Assembly: GCF_005796105.1 (NCBI RefSeq)
Contig: NZ_VAUO01000006.1
Coordinates: 124,001-188,000, forward strand
DNA from: Pseudomonas mosselii
GTDB taxonomy: Bacteria > Pseudomonadota > Gammaproteobacteria > Pseudomonadales > Pseudomonadaceae
DNA: 64,000 bases
Direction: 5' to 3'
Shown here piece after piece: positions 48,845-58,026 of the stretch. Each line of letters opens with the position of its first letter. The first letter of the stretch is position 1. The notes under the pieces are model-generated. The model was not told where the DNA came from. It worked only from the letters and a program-made list of their open reading frames with translations, and did not search any database. The position numbers were made by a program, and so were the translations under genes.

Positions 48845-50134
48845 ATGGCTGACAAAAAAGCGCAGTTGGTCATCGAGGGCAATGCCCCCGTCGAGCTGCC
48901 CATTTTAACCGGCACCGTTGGTCCCGATGTTATCGACGTCCGCGGGTTGGGGGCATCCGGTCACTTCACCTTCGACCCCGGCTTCATGGCGACCGCCTCG
49001 TGCGAGTCGAAGATCACCTACATCGACGGCGACAAGGGCGTGCTGCTGCACCGCGGCTACCCAATCGAACAACTCGCCGAGCAATCGGACTACCTCGAAA
49101 CCTGCTACCTGCTGCTCAACGGCGAACTGCCGAACGCCGAGCAGAAGGCCCAGTTCGTCAGCACCGTGAAGAACCACACCATGGTTCACGAACAGCTGAA
49201 GTCCTTCTTCAACGGTTTCCGCCGCGACGCTCACCCGATGGCGGTGATGTGCGGTGTGGTCGGTGCCCTGTCGGCGTTCTACCACGACTCGCTGGACATC
49301 AATAACCCGCAGCACCGCGAAATCTCCGCGGTCCGCCTGGTCGCGAAAATGCCGACCCTGGCAGCGATGGTCTACAAGTACTCCATGGGCCAACCCATGA
49401 TGTACCCGCGCAACGACCTGTCGTACGCGGAGAACTTCCTGCACATGATGTTCAACACCCCGTGCGAGATCAAACCGATCAGCCCTACTCTGGCCAAGGC
49501 CATGGACCGGATTTTCATCCTCCATGCCGACCACGAGCAGAACGCCTCGACCTCCACCGTGCGCCTGGCGGGCTCCTCGGGCGCCAACCCGTTCGCCTGT
49601 ATCGCAGCGGGTATCGCCGCACTCTGGGGCCCGGCTCACGGCGGCGCGAACGAAGCCGTGCTGACCATGCTCGATGAAATTGGCGACGTGTCGAACATCG
49701 ACAAGTACATCGCCAAGGCCAAGGACAAGAACGATCCGTTCAAGCTCATGGGCTTCGGTCACCGCGTGTACAAGAACCGCGACCCGCGCGCCACCGTGAT
49801 GAAGCAGACCTGCGACGAAGTCCTGGGCGAGCTGGGCATCAAGAACGATCCGCAGCTGGAACTGGCCATGCGCCTGGAAGAGATCGCCCTGACCGACCCG
49901 TACTTCATCGAGCGCTCGCTTTACCCGAACGTCGACTTCTACTCGGGCATCATCCTGAAGGCGATCGGCATTCCAACCAGCATGTTCACCGTGATCTTCG
50001 CCCTGGCACGTACCGTGGGCTGGATCTCGCACTGGAAAGAAATGCTCTCCGGCCCGTACAAGATCGGCCGTCCGCGCCAGCTGTACACCGGCGAACCGCA
50101 GCGCGACATCGTCGAGCTGAAAGACCGCAAGTAA
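48845..50134 (+). CDS. gltA: Citrate synthase
   Basis: It has 429 residues, the length of the hexameric NADH-sensitive type. Catalytic residues are the His in [13 protein letters not shown] (about 265), the His in [13 protein letters not shown] (about 307) and the Asp in YPNVDFYSG (about 363). It condenses acetyl-CoA with oxaloacetate, the entry step of the TCA cycle. The ribosome site AGGAGG is 5 nt before the ATG. It diverges from sdhC and has its own terminator. Confidence 0.98.
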   Translation: MADKKAQLVIEGNAPVELPILTGTVGPDVIDVRGLGASGHFTFDPGFMATASCESKITYIDGDKGVLLHRGYPIEQLAEQSDYLETCYLLLNGELPNAEQKAQFVSTVKNHTMVHEQLKSFFNGFRRDAHPMAVMCGVVGALSAFYHDSLDINNPQHREISAVRLVAKMPTLAAMVYKYSMGQPMMYPRNDLSYAENFLHMMFNTPCEIKPISPTLAKAMDRIFILHADHEQNASTSTVRLAGSSGANPFACIAAGIAALWGPAHGGANEAVLTMLDEIGDVSNIDKYIAKAKDKNDPFKLMGFGHRVYKNRDPRATVMKQTCDEVLGELGIKNDPQLELAMRLEEIALTDPYFIERSLYPNVDFYSGIILKAIGIPTSMFTVIFALARTVGWISHWKEMLSGPYKIGRPRQLYTGEPQRDIVELKDRK

Positions 50135-50152
50135 GCCTTCGGGCCGAACGCA

Positions 50153-50177
50153 AAAAGGCTGCCCTCGGGCAGCCTTT
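50153..50177 (+). terminator. Rho-independent terminator of gltA
   Basis: AAAAGGCTGCCC pairs with GGGCAGCCTTTT with a very short loop; T-run on the plus strand and A-run on the other, so it may also work leftward. Confidence 0.9.
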
Positions 50178-50227
50178 TCGTTTATGGGCCTGACTACGAC
50201 CGCGTAGTCAAGCACACCCGCCGTCGA

Positions 50228-50833
50228 CTATTTCTCGGCCTTCTCGCGCAGCGCCTTCAGGGTATTGAACGGCGCATCCACCACGAACTTGTTAGCCACC
50301 ATGGCCGGCACACTCCCGCCAGGCTCGGTATGCACCTGGTAGGTCACCTCGGTGCTGTCGCCCTTGGGCACCAGCTTCCAGAAACCCTCCACCTTCGTCA
50401 CCCGCACAAAGCCCTTTTCTTCTGGGATATAGCTCGGCTCTTCGACCAGGTTTCGCGTCAAGCTGCCATCCGCGCCTTTGAGCGTGGTCACGCGCAGCAC
50501 CGAGTCACGGGGCGTCACCGGCCACGGCGTATTGAACTGTGTGTAGGTCCAGCTCTGGTCGCCTTCCTGCTTGAGCAGTTTCTGCGACCTGCACTCGTGA
50601 ATCCACGCGCAAGCGCCGACTACGTCTTCCTGCAACGCCTGGATCCGGGCCAGCGGCGCCTTGATCAGGGTTACGCCTTGATAGGCCTTGTACTTGGAGC
50701 CCGGCACCTCGCTGAGCGACACCTTGATGCCGTCCTCGTCTTTGGCCACCTGCCAATTCTCGGCCCAGGCGCTTGGCGCCAGCACCACACTCAGGCCACA
50801 CAGCAGAGCAATACGCTTGATCGATCTCATCAT
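50228..50833 (-). CDS. START domain-containing periplasmic protein
   Basis: It has 201 residues. A signal peptide ends near AWA (about residue 24). The mature part is a START/Bet v1-like lipid-binding fold: GIKVSLSEVPGSKYKAYQGV, the central GACAWIHECRSQKLL with two Cys, and TEVTYQVHTEPGGSVPAMVANKF before the long C-terminal helix. Bacterial START proteins bind hydrophobic ligands; function unknown. It lies convergent with gltA; the next gene upstream is a YkgJ-type protein 30 bp away. Confidence 0.85.
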   Translation of the reverse strand: MMRSIKRIALLCGLSVVLAPSAWAENWQVAKDEDGIKVSLSEVPGSKYKAYQGVTLIKAPLARIQALQEDVVGACAWIHECRSQKLLKQEGDQSWTYTQFNTPWPVTPRDSVLRVTTLKGADGSLTRNLVEEPSYIPEEKGFVRVTKVEGFWKLVPKGDSTEVTYQVHTEPGGSVPAMVANKFVVDAPFNTLKALREKAEK

Positions 50834-50863
50834 CTTGTTCCTTGTTGTCGAAGATCCAACCTG

Positions 50864-51118
50864 TCACGCCGCCGTCATCTGCTCCAGCCAACCGATGATG
50901 CGAATGGCCTCGTCCCGGTCATTGCCACACACCTCGACCTCAGCCTTGAAGCCACCGCAGACCTTGGGACGCTCAGGCTTGCCGAACAGTTCACACAGGT
51001 TGCGCGCATCAAGGTGCAGGCAGCGCTCGCCCGCCGGCTTGCCGTCAGGCATGCCCGGGATCGGCGAACTGATGGATGGGGCGATGCAGCAGGCACCACA
51101 GCCCTCGCGGCAATTCAT
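50864..51118 (-). CDS. YkgJ family cysteine-cluster protein
   Basis: It has 84 residues. The CxxC(x)nC pattern CREGCGACC opens the protein, with further Cys in GERCLHLD, NLCELFG, PKVCGGF and VEVCGND. The set of eight Cys is typical of the YkgJ/UPF0153 zinc- or iron-binding family. Function unknown. It probably shares a transcript with the START-domain gene 30 bp downstream. Confidence 0.88.
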   Translation of the reverse strand: MNCREGCGACCIAPSISSPIPGMPDGKPAGERCLHLDARNLCELFGKPERPKVCGGFKAEVEVCGNDRDEAIRIIGWLEQMTAA

Positions 51119-51225
51119 GAAAACAGGACTCCCTGAAGCAAGACGGGACGAACGTCCCTGGATACTAACCGCTCAAACAGACGTTTGAAATTACCGGACA
51201 GATGAAATAACCGATGACTTAGCAG

Positions 51226-51699
51226 TCAGTTTCGGAATTGGAAATCGATAGCCGCCCCATCCACTTCCCGGCGGCTGTCATTGCGCAATTGCAGCTGCAT
51301 TTCATTGCTGATCAAGCGCCCATTGAGCTGGAACGGGCTATCGTCGGACTCGGGCTTGCTAGGAAACATCGACGGCAACAGCGGCTTGCGCACCATTGGC
51401 GCATCACCCACCTCGGGCTCGAGGGTGTTGACCATGCTCTTGGGCAGGCTCAGGTCCAACTTGGCCGCAGGCAGCGGCTTGGCCACCGCCTTGCTGACCT
51501 TGGCCCTGGCTTTGGCATGGGGCTTGGACTGGGGCTTGGCCGGCGCCTTGGTGACAGGTTTGGCCGCAGGCTTGGTGACAGGCTTGGCAAGCACCTTGCC
51601 CTGGACCTTTACCGCAGGCTCTGTAGCCCAAGCCACCCCCAAATGGAGTCCGGGCAGCACGCAGCACAAGGCAAGGAGAAGAGGACGAAGCACTTTCAT
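51226..51699 (-). CDS. Exported Lys/Pro/Ala-repeat protein
   Basis: It has 157 residues from ATG 51699, which starts a signal peptide (MKVLRPLLLALCCVLPG.., cleavage near ATA). Residues of about 30-75 consist of repeating units such as KPVTKPAAKPVTKAPAKPQSK, highly basic and disordered. A conserved C-terminal part, LDLSLPKSMVNTLEP...PFQLNGRLISNEMQLQLRND, forms a short beta-rich segment. I do not recognise a family; Lys/Ala/Pro tracts recall cell-wall-spanning linkers such as in TonB. The ribosome site is weak. Low-complexity DNA in this stretch encourages spurious open frames on the other strand. Confidence 0.65.
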   Translation of the reverse strand: MKVLRPLLLALCCVLPGLHLGVAWATEPAVKVQGKVLAKPVTKPAAKPVTKAPAKPQSKPHAKARAKVSKAVAKPLPAAKLDLSLPKSMVNTLEPEVGDAPMVRKPLLPSMFPSKPESDDSPFQLNGRLISNEMQLQLRNDSRREVDGAAIDFQFRN

Positions 51700-51760
51700 G
51701 GTAACCGTAGGCAGAATCTCAACGGATGTATGCTCCCCGTTCCCTGGCGTTCTGACAAGC

Positions 51761-53203
51761 CTATAAAAGTGCACCCGTCGACTCTCTGCACAATTGATGG
51801 GACAAAAGCCCGAGCGTAATCACGGCGCGCTCGGCCTCCTTGTTCCAGGGAATGCCGCAGTTCAGGCGGATACAGTGGTTGAACTGCTCGGTATTGCTGA
51901 ATATCAGCCCTGGCGCAATGCTGATGCCCTGCTCCAACGCACGCACATGCAGTTCTTGGGTGTTTACCCGACCAGGCAGGCTGACCCACAGAATGAAACC
52001 GCCAGTCGGGCGGGTCATTTGAGTTCCTTCTGGGAAATGCTGCTGCACCGCCAGCTGGTAGGCACTGAGGTTCTTGCGGTACTCCTGGCGAATGAAACGC
52101 AGGTGGCGGTCGTACCCGCCATTCTCCAGATACGCCGCCACGCCCATCTGGGTGACGCTGCACGCAGAATGCGTGGTAAACGTCTGCAGGCGCTGGATCT
52201 CGTCCTGGTAGCGACCGGCAATCATCCAGCCGACCCGCACACCCGGCGACAGAGTCTTGGAGAAGCTCGAACAGTAGATCACCCGGTCCAACCGGTCGAA
52301 GGCCTTGAGCGCCTTGGTACGCCCCTGTTCGAACATCAGTTCGCCGTAAATATCGTCCTCGACGATCTGGATATCGTAGTCGGAGGCCAGGCGCAACAAC
52401 TGCTTCTGACGGTCTTCGGGAATAGTGCCACCGAGCGGATTGCTCAAGCGCGAGGTGAGCACCAAAGCCTTGATCGACCATTGGTTGGCCGCCAGTTGCA
52501 GTGCTTCCAGACTGATCCCGGTGGACGGGTCGCTGGGGATCTCGATGACCTTGAGCCCCAGCAGATCGGCCAACTGCAACAACCCGTAGTAGGTCGGCGA
52601 CTCGGCGGCAATCAGGTCGCCTGGGCGGGTGAGCACGCGCAGCGACATCTGCAGTGCATCCACACATCCGTGGGTGACCACCACTTCGCGCGGATCGACC
52701 AACACGCCGGCATCGCGCATGCGAATGGCGATCTGCCGGCGAAGCGGCTCGAACCCAGGGCTGAACATGTAACTGAAGGCGCGCGGGCTGTGGAAGCGGG
52801 TGACCTTGGCCAACTGTTGATGCAAGGCGCGCACCGGCAGGTAATCGACATGCGGCACTGCCGCACCAAAGGCAAATACACCGTCACGCCTGGCCTCGGT
52901 GAGCACCTGCTGGATGATGCTCGCGCGGGTGACCAGCCCTGGACGCTCGACACGGGCGATGTCCGGGGTCAATGCCGTCAGCGCCGGAGTCTGGTGCACG
53001 TAGTAACCCGACTGCGGGCGCGCACGAATCAGCCCCTGATCCTCGAGATTGGCGTAGGCCTGCAACACAGTGGCATGGCTGACATTGAGCTGCGCGCTCA
53101 TCTTGCGTACCGAGGGCACGCGCTCGCCTGGCTGGTAGACACCTCGACGGATGTCATCGGCCAGTTGCTGGGCAATGCGCTGGTACAGCAGCAGGTTGGT
53201 CAT
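51761..53203 (-). CDS. MocR/PdxR-type GntR regulator with aminotransferase domain
   Basis: It has 480 residues. The N-terminal GntR winged helix (about 1-75; VPSVRKMSAQLNVSHATVLQAYANLEDQGLI) is joined to a fold-type I aminotransferase domain (about 100-470). The PLP Lys is K316 (SSFSKTLSPG), with SNPLGG, VEDDIYGEL and RLNCG (substrate Arg) also present. MocR proteins sense PLP or an amino-acid adduct and control transcription; the target is usually a neighbouring divergent gene, but none is divergent here. Start ATG 53203. Confidence 0.93.
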   Translation of the reverse strand: MTNLLLYQRIAQQLADDIRRGVYQPGERVPSVRKMSAQLNVSHATVLQAYANLEDQGLIRARPQSGYYVHQTPALTALTPDIARVERPGLVTRASIIQQVLTEARRDGVFAFGAAVPHVDYLPVRALHQQLAKVTRFHSPRAFSYMFSPGFEPLRRQIAIRMRDAGVLVDPREVVVTHGCVDALQMSLRVLTRPGDLIAAESPTYYGLLQLADLLGLKVIEIPSDPSTGISLEALQLAANQWSIKALVLTSRLSNPLGGTIPEDRQKQLLRLASDYDIQIVEDDIYGELMFEQGRTKALKAFDRLDRVIYCSSFSKTLSPGVRVGWMIAGRYQDEIQRLQTFTTHSACSVTQMGVAAYLENGGYDRHLRFIRQEYRKNLSAYQLAVQQHFPEGTQMTRPTGGFILWVSLPGRVNTQELHVRALEQGISIAPGLIFSNTEQFNHCIRLNCGIPWNKEAERAVITLGLLSHQLCRESTGALL

Positions 53204-53335
53204 GGCGTGTTCTCGAAGCGCGGACGGATCGTTGTTCTTGTGCGGCCTACAGCAGCGTCAGGATACCGTAACAGTTGCAAAGTGTACGGGGACAGATCGC
53301 AGATTAGCCAACAATAACGTTGCGTCACAGTCAAA

Positions 53336-53352
53336 CGGTCAGCAACTGACCG
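53336..53352 (-). terminator. Possible weak terminator of the OmpA-like gene
   Basis: Perfect hairpin CGGTCAG-TTG-CTGACCG (minus strand), followed by TTTGACTG, only a short T-run. It lies about 60 bp past the OmpA-like gene stop. Confidence 0.4.
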
Positions 53353-53412
53353 ACGCACTTGAACGCCGGGAGTGCACCGAGTTGCCCCGTGCGCCCCCAC
53401 GCCCCCGCGAAC

Positions 53413-54222
53413 TCAGCGCGCCGGAGAGAGCTTGCCCTTGTCATCGGAGAACACGATCTCGACCCGGCGATTCTGCGCGCGCCCCCGCTCGGAGGCATTC
53501 GCCTCCACCGGGTACTGGTCACCATAGCCGAGCACTTCGATGCGCTGCTCCTTGACGCCTAGGTCGACCAGCATGTCAGCCACCGACTGGGCGCGATCAC
53601 GCGACAGACGCAGGTTGTCTTCCGGCGTACCAGTACTGTCGGTGTAACCCTCGATACGCACGATGCGCCGCGGGTTGAGCTGGAGGAACTGGACCAACTT
53701 GAGCACGGTGCGACTGGCTGAGTTCTTGAGGTCGGCTTGACCGGTGTCGAACAGCACATCGCCCAAGGTCATCACCAGGCCACGATCACTCTGCTCGGAA
53801 GCCAGCGCGGCAATCTGCGACTCGATGAACTTGCCCTGTTGCTGGACGCTGACGAGCTTGGCTTCACGCAGCGCCAATTGCAGGCGCTGGCGCTCCAGGT
53901 CGAGCTTGGCCAGGCGGTCCTGGTTGGCGGCAAGCTTGGCGTGTTCGGCTGCAATCTCGCTGTAGCGCTGACTCAGATAGGCGTAGTGGCGCACATCGCT
54001 GCCGGTGCCGATATAGCCGGCCAGGCGCTCAGCACGACCAAGCGATTCGCCAGCACGAATCACATCGCGCGGCGCACTGCGCAGCACATCGGAATCGTCC
54101 TTGACCTTTTGAAACGCCAGGGTCGCATCCTCCAGCGCCGATTCACTGCGCTGGCTGGCGCACCCCTGCAACCCGACCACTGCCAGCAAGGTCAGCGCGG
54201 CCATTGGCTTGAAGCACTTCAT
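53413..54222 (-). CDS. OmpA-family lipoprotein with DUF4398 region
   Basis: It has 269 residues. A lipobox (LQGC, Cys about 21) is followed by an alpha-helical DUF4398-like segment (about 25-140, RAGESLGRAERLAGYIGTGSDVRHYAYLSQRYSEIA). The C-terminal OmpA domain (about 148-262) has FDTGQADLKNSASRTVLKL, EGYTDSTGTPEDNLRLSRDRAQSV and GYGDQYPVEANASERGRAQNRRVEI, which binds peptidoglycan. It tethers the outer membrane to the wall. It overlaps the upstream DUF4398 lipoprotein gene by 4 bp. Confidence 0.92.
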   Translation of the reverse strand: MKCFKPMAALTLLAVVGLQGCASQRSESALEDATLAFQKVKDDSDVLRSAPRDVIRAGESLGRAERLAGYIGTGSDVRHYAYLSQRYSEIAAEHAKLAANQDRLAKLDLERQRLQLALREAKLVSVQQQGKFIESQIAALASEQSDRGLVMTLGDVLFDTGQADLKNSASRTVLKLVQFLQLNPRRIVRIEGYTDSTGTPEDNLRLSRDRAQSVADMLVDLGVKEQRIEVLGYGDQYPVEANASERGRAQNRRVEIVFSDDKGKLSPAR

Positions 54223-54596
54223 GGCTGCACCTCCAGTTGCTTGCGCAGGCGCTTGATGCGCGACTGCAACACCTGCAACTGCTCCTCGCTCTTGTACGTC
54301 AGGACCCGAGCCTCGGCCAGACGCGCGTCAAGCTCGGCCTGCTCGGCACGCATGCGTGCATCGCGGTAGCTTTCACTGGCCATGTTGATCTTGGCCCGGG
54401 CAAGTTTGTCTTCGGACAACTTGAATTCCGGCACTTGCTCGGTGGCGCCGACCGCCTTGGCCTGATCCAGGGCCTGTTCGGACAGACGCATCTGTTCAAG
54501 GGGTGCCGGATCGCTGGCGCAGCCTGCCAGGCCCAGCATGGCCATGGCCAGCAGCACAGCGCGCGGGCCGTTCGCTGTAGGGGAACATGTATTCAA
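54219..54596 (-). CDS. DUF4398 domain lipoprotein
   Basis: It has 125 residues from TTG 54596 (GAGG about 9 nt upstream); a GTG at 54638 would add 14 residues. The lipobox LAGC is near residue 26. A helical DUF4398 domain follows (FKLSEDKLARAKINMASESYRDARMRAEQAELDARLAEARV). It shares its domain with the next gene and overlaps it (ATGA), so the two lipoproteins probably act together in the envelope. Function unknown. Start choice is uncertain. Confidence 0.8.
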   Translation of the reverse strand: MNTCSPTANGPRAVLLAMAMLGLAGCASDPAPLEQMRLSEQALDQAKAVGATEQVPEFKLSEDKLARAKINMASESYRDARMRAEQAELDARLAEARVLTYKSEEQLQVLQSRIKRLRKQLEVQP

Positions 54597-55058
54597 GCCG
54601 ATTGAGCCTCTTACGCTTGATGACTGGGTGAGAGCCACGAACGCTCAGGACAGAGGGCTCGCGCGCAAAGCGGCAATAGTAACCTTGTTGGGTCGGATTT
54701 GAGTATCTGGGCGCAAGGGAAGTGTTTTCTTTGCCGACCCCATCGCAGGGCGCGCTCCCACGCAGCGCGGTTGTGGGAATGGGCTTAACTGCGATGAGGT
54801 CGGCGCAGAAGGTGCCGAACTCCGTCAGAACAGCAGCGGTGCAGCTCGCTATACGAAGCCTCTATCCAGAGAATCAGCAACTCCGTGAGCAGATGATGCC
54901 CCCGAACCAGCCCTCTTCGCCCGCCAGAACCTGACGCTGCATAGCCTGTGGAGGCATCGCAGCCAATGTCACGAGGCCCTGGCAACTGCCACCGCAGACG
55001 TTTCTAGGCGGCCAGCCTGAGCTTGCGCGAATGGCGCGCCGGGGCCGAGTGAAGAAAC
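54597..55058. other. Intergenic region with REP doublet
   Basis: It holds the inverted REP-like pair at 54733-54804. Short open frames here cross the repeat and have no ribosome sites. No clear promoter for the DUF4398 gene was recognised. Confidence 0.5.
54733..54804. repeat. REP-like inverted doublet
   Basis: CCGACCCCATCGCAGGG... and its inverted partner, read on the other strand CCGACCTCATCGCAG..., face each other around GC-rich loops with CTCCCAC and ATTCCCAC. The outer arms GCCGACCCCATCGCA / TGCGATGAGGTCGGC are reverse complements with one mismatch. This fits the repetitive extragenic palindromes of P. putida-type genomes (CCGGCC.CATCGC.GG pattern). They are usually placed after genes and can bind gyrase or attract transposons. 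Confidence 0.7.
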
Positions 55059-55868
55059 CTAGCGCGCGACCGGCTGCATCTGCGCCTTCCAGCGCTCGAC
55101 GTTGCGCTGCAATATCGCCTCCGGCGCCCCGGACATCGGCAGCTCGGCCAACTTCCTGGCCAACTGCCCGCGTAACCAACTGTCGTTGCACGCCGAGTTG
55201 TGCGAGACCGCCAGGTACAGCCCCGGCCGGTCTACCGGCAGGCCACGGGCGATCAGGTCATTACCTACCCCCAGGCTCTGGGTCAGGGCCATGCCGGAGT
55301 AACGGCCGGCCAGCACGTAATCCACCTGCCCAAGCACCAGTTTCTGAAACGCCTGGGTGAGGTTCTGCGCGGGTACAAGCTTGAGCTGGCTCTTGGCGAA
55401 CGCCTCGAACGCTGGCGTCAGGCGGGCTTTCTCCGAGAGGCTGCCCTGGTAGTGGGCCAAGTCTGCCGGACCTTCGACGTTCAACGCCGCATCGTGGCGA
55501 GTCCACACCAGGTACTCGTTGAGTTGCAGCGGCGGGTGGATGTAGTCCAGCGCGGTCAGCTGGGCCACCTGCATGGGCGTGTCGAGCAGCAGGTCCATAC
55601 GCCCACTGCGCACTTCTTCCAAAGCCTGCTCGCGCTTGCCCGCGTAGAGCACCTCGACCTTCACCCCCAGTTCCGCTGCCACCTGGCGAAACAGGTCGAC
55701 GTTGGCGCCGATCAGGCGCTTGGGATCCTGCGGATCCTGCCAGGAGTACGGCGGCGCATCCGGGCTGCCGGTGACCACCAGGCGCTCGCACTTGCCCGCC
55801 GCCCCGACCTGGGTCGACAGCAGCGCCAGCGCGCAAGCCAGCCCCTTGATGCTCCATCCCGATGCCAT
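55059..55868 (-). CDS. Extracellular solute-binding protein, family 3 type
   Basis: It has 269 residues. A signal peptide (about 1-23, QVGAAGKCE) is followed by the two-lobe periplasmic fold of amino-acid-binding proteins (SPDAPPYSWQDP, GANVDLFRQVAAELGVKVEVLYAGKREQALEEVRSGRMDLLLDTPM, QAFQKLVLGQVDYVLAGRYSGMA). There is no permease beside it. Orphan family-3 proteins often feed a separate transporter or serve as sensors. Ligand unknown. Confidence 0.87.
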   Translation of the reverse strand: MASGWSIKGLACALALLSTQVGAAGKCERLVVTGSPDAPPYSWQDPQDPKRLIGANVDLFRQVAAELGVKVEVLYAGKREQALEEVRSGRMDLLLDTPMQVAQLTALDYIHPPLQLNEYLVWTRHDAALNVEGPADLAHYQGSLSEKARLTPAFEAFAKSQLKLVPAQNLTQAFQKLVLGQVDYVLAGRYSGMALTQSLGVGNDLIARGLPVDRPGLYLAVSHNSACNDSWLRGQLARKLAELPMSGAPEAILQRNVERWKAQMQPVAR

Positions 55869-55900
55869 GCAGTCCCTCCCCGCGTAAAAAGCCTAACCAT

Positions 55901-55936
55901 AAAAAAACCCGGCTCGCCGAGGGCGAGCCGGGTTCT
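55901..55936 (-). terminator. Rho-independent terminator of etfBA
   Basis: On the minus strand AACCCGGCTCGCC pairs with GGCGAGCCGGGTT, followed by seven T. It lies about 20 bp past the etfA stop. Confidence 0.95.
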
Positions 55937-55956
55937 TTATAAGTGAAGCCGCTGGA

Positions 55957-56886
55957 TCAGACCAGCTTTTCCAGCTCCGGTACGGCTTCGAACAGGTCGG
56001 CGACCAGGCCGTAGTCGGCGACCTGGAAGATCGGCGCCTCTTCATCCTTGTTGATCGCAACGATCACTTTGGAGTCCTTCATGCCCGCCAGATGCTGGAT
56101 CGCGCCGGAAATACCGACGGCGATGTACAGCTGCGGCGCGACGATCTTGCCGGTCTGACCAACCTGCATGTCGTTAGGCACGAAGCCCGCGTCGACGGCG
56201 GCGCGCGAGGCACCGACGGCCGCACCGAGCTTATCGGCCAGGCTGTACAGGTGCTTGAAGTTATCCCCATTGCCCATGCCACGGCCGCCGGATACGACGA
56301 TCTTGGCAGCGGTCAGTTCTGGGCGGTCGGACTTGGCCAGCTCTTCACCAACGAAGGCGGAGATACCGGCATTGTGTGCAGCGCCGACAGCCTCGACGGC
56401 AGCCGAGCCGCCTTCGGCGGCCACGGCATCAAAGCCGGTGGTACGCACGGTGATGACCTTGACCGCAGCGCTCGATTGCACGGTGGCAATGGCGTTACCG
56501 GCGTAGATCGGACGCTTGAAGGTGTCGGCCGACTCCACCGAGATGATCTCGGAAATCTGGTCGACATCCAGCAACGCCGCGACGCGTGGCAGGATGTTCT
56601 TGCCGTTGGTGGTGGCCGGGGCCAGCACGTGGCTGTAGCCGTTGGCCAGCTCGACGATCAGTGGCGCGAGGTTTTCCGGCAGCGCGTGGGCGTAAGCCGC
56701 GTTATCGGCGACCAGCACCTTGGCAACGCCAGCGATCTTGGCGGCGGATTCAGCGACACCGCCCACGTTCTGGCCTGCGACCAACACGTGAATATCACCA
56801 CCAATCTTGGCGGCAGCGGCAACAGTGTTCAGGGTGGCCGGAGCTACGGCACCGTTCTCGTATTCAGCGACAACCAGGATAGTCAT
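55957..56886 (-). CDS. etfA: Electron transfer flavoprotein subunit alpha
   Basis: It has 309 residues. The N-terminal domain (about 1-185) is a Rossmann-type fold. The C-terminal FAD-binding domain contains [43 protein letters not shown] and [28 protein letters not shown]. It takes electrons from acyl-CoA and other dehydrogenases and passes them to ETF-QO. It is separated from etfB by no gap (56886/56887), so the two are coupled. Confidence 0.97.
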   Translation of the reverse strand: MTILVVAEYENGAVAPATLNTVAAAAKIGGDIHVLVAGQNVGGVAESAAKIAGVAKVLVADNAAYAHALPENLAPLIVELANGYSHVLAPATTNGKNILPRVAALLDVDQISEIISVESADTFKRPIYAGNAIATVQSSAAVKVITVRTTGFDAVAAEGGSAAVEAVGAAHNAGISAFVGEELAKSDRPELTAAKIVVSGGRGMGNGDNFKHLYSLADKLGAAVGASRAAVDAGFVPNDMQVGQTGKIVAPQLYIAVGISGAIQHLAGMKDSKVIVAINKDEEAPIFQVADYGLVADLFEAVPELEKLV

Positions 56887-57636
56887 TTAGATTACCTTCG
56901 CTTCGTTCTTCAGCTTCTCGACCAGTTCGGCCACCGACTTGACCTTGATACCCGCGCTGCGCGCAGCAGGGGCTTCAACCTTGATGGTCGTGTTGGTGGA
57001 GGCGAGCGATACGCCCAGCGCATCTGGAGTAACAGTCTCCAGCGGCTTCTTCTTGGCCTTCATGATGTTCGGCAGCGACGCGTAGCGCGGCTCGTTCAGG
57101 CGCAGGTCGGTGGTGACGATCGCCGGCAGGTTGAGCGCGACGGTCTGCAGGCCGCCGTCGATTTCACGGGTGACGTTGAGCTTGTCGCCAGCCAGTTCGA
57201 CCTTCGAAGCGAAGGTGCCCTGGGCGTAGCCAGTCAACGCTGCCAGCATCTGGCCGGTCTGGTTGTTGTCGCTGTCGATGGCTTGCTTGCCAAGGATCAC
57301 CAACTGCGGCTGCTCTTTGTCGACAACGGCCTTGAGCGCCTTGGCCACGGCCAGGGAGTTCAGTTCGTCAGCGGCTTCTACCAGAATGGCGCGGTCAGCG
57401 CCCAGCGCCAGGGCGGTACGCAGTTGCTCCTGGGCAGCGGTCGGGCCGATGCTGACGACGACGATTTCGCTCGCCACGCCCTTTTCCTTCAGGCGGACGG
57501 CTTCTTCCACGGCGATTTCGCAGAAGGGGTTCATGGACATCTTGACGTTTGCAAGGTCGACGCCGGAGTTGTCCGCCTTGACGCGAACCTTGACGTTGTA
57601 GTCGACCACTCGTTTGACAGCTACAAGAACCTTCAT
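56887..57636 (-). CDS. etfB: Electron transfer flavoprotein subunit beta
   Basis: It has 249 residues. It is an adenine nucleotide alpha-hydrolase-like fold with AMP binding ([19 protein letters not shown] at the start, [17 protein letters not shown]) and the recognition loop near [52 protein letters not shown]. It forms the heterodimer with EtfA. First gene of the leftward pair; divergent from ETF-QO. Confidence 0.97.
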   Translation of the reverse strand: MKVLVAVKRVVDYNVKVRVKADNSGVDLANVKMSMNPFCEIAVEEAVRLKEKGVASEIVVVSIGPTAAQEQLRTALALGADRAILVEAADELNSLAVAKALKAVVDKEQPQLVILGKQAIDSDNNQTGQMLAALTGYAQGTFASKVELAGDKLNVTREIDGGLQTVALNLPAIVTTDLRLNEPRYASLPNIMKAKKKPLETVTPDALGVSLASTNTTIKVEAPAARSAGIKVKSVAELVEKLKNEAKVI

Positions 57637-58010
57637 GGATTCCTCGTTACTCTCCGGTGAAAAGAAGATCGCCTGGGGACTGCCCGGCGAATGCGCGTGG
57701 GTACAAGGGCACCTCTGAAAACGTAGCGTCGCGGGGAATCTTCACATGACCGATCAGTCTTGTTTCGACCCATGCGGCCAAAACACGCGGGTCATTTTCT
57801 GTCGTGGCGTGTAGACTCCACTACAAAACCTGATTCGGCCCGTAAACCCTGCTCCACGCCTGGTCTTTAGGGGTGCACCTGCGCCCGACGGACAGCCTAC
57901 GGCGAGCGTAAAAGCGCTCGTATCTTGACCGTAACACCCAATCCGGTCAATACGGCAAATTGGCCAGCCTCCAGCCGCACGCCTGTGATTTTACTGGGCT
58001 CCGGCAAATT

Positions 58011-58024
58011 CAAACAAACGTTTG
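58011..58024. promoter_or_regulatory. PsrA-type operator
   Basis: CAAAC-AAAC-GTTTG. The published PsrA pattern is (G/C)AAAC-N2-4-GTTT(G/C), so this is an exact fit with N4. It also centres on a perfect ACAAAC|GTTTGT palindrome (58014-58025). PsrA is a TetR-type repressor relieved by long-chain acyl-CoA or fatty acid that controls beta-oxidation and ETF genes in P. aeruginosa (by recall). It ends two bases before the -35 box. Confidence 0.75.
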
Positions 58025-58026
58025 TA

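Noticed and set aside
48905..50215. An open frame of 436 codons on the minus strand opposite gltA
   Set aside because: Antisense shadow of citrate synthase, which has promoter, ribosome site and terminator in the plus orientation.
51238..51819. Plus-strand frames over the Lys/Pro/Ala-repeat gene
   Set aside because: They arise from the low-complexity repeat read backwards (Gly/Leu/Gly-rich strings).
54722..54934. A 70-codon plus-strand frame in the intergenic region upstream of the DUF4398 gene
   Set aside because: It is built from the REP doublet and has no ribosome site.
56092..57660. A plus-strand frame of 522 codons opposite etfA and etfB
   Set aside because: Antisense of two certain genes in high-GC DNA.
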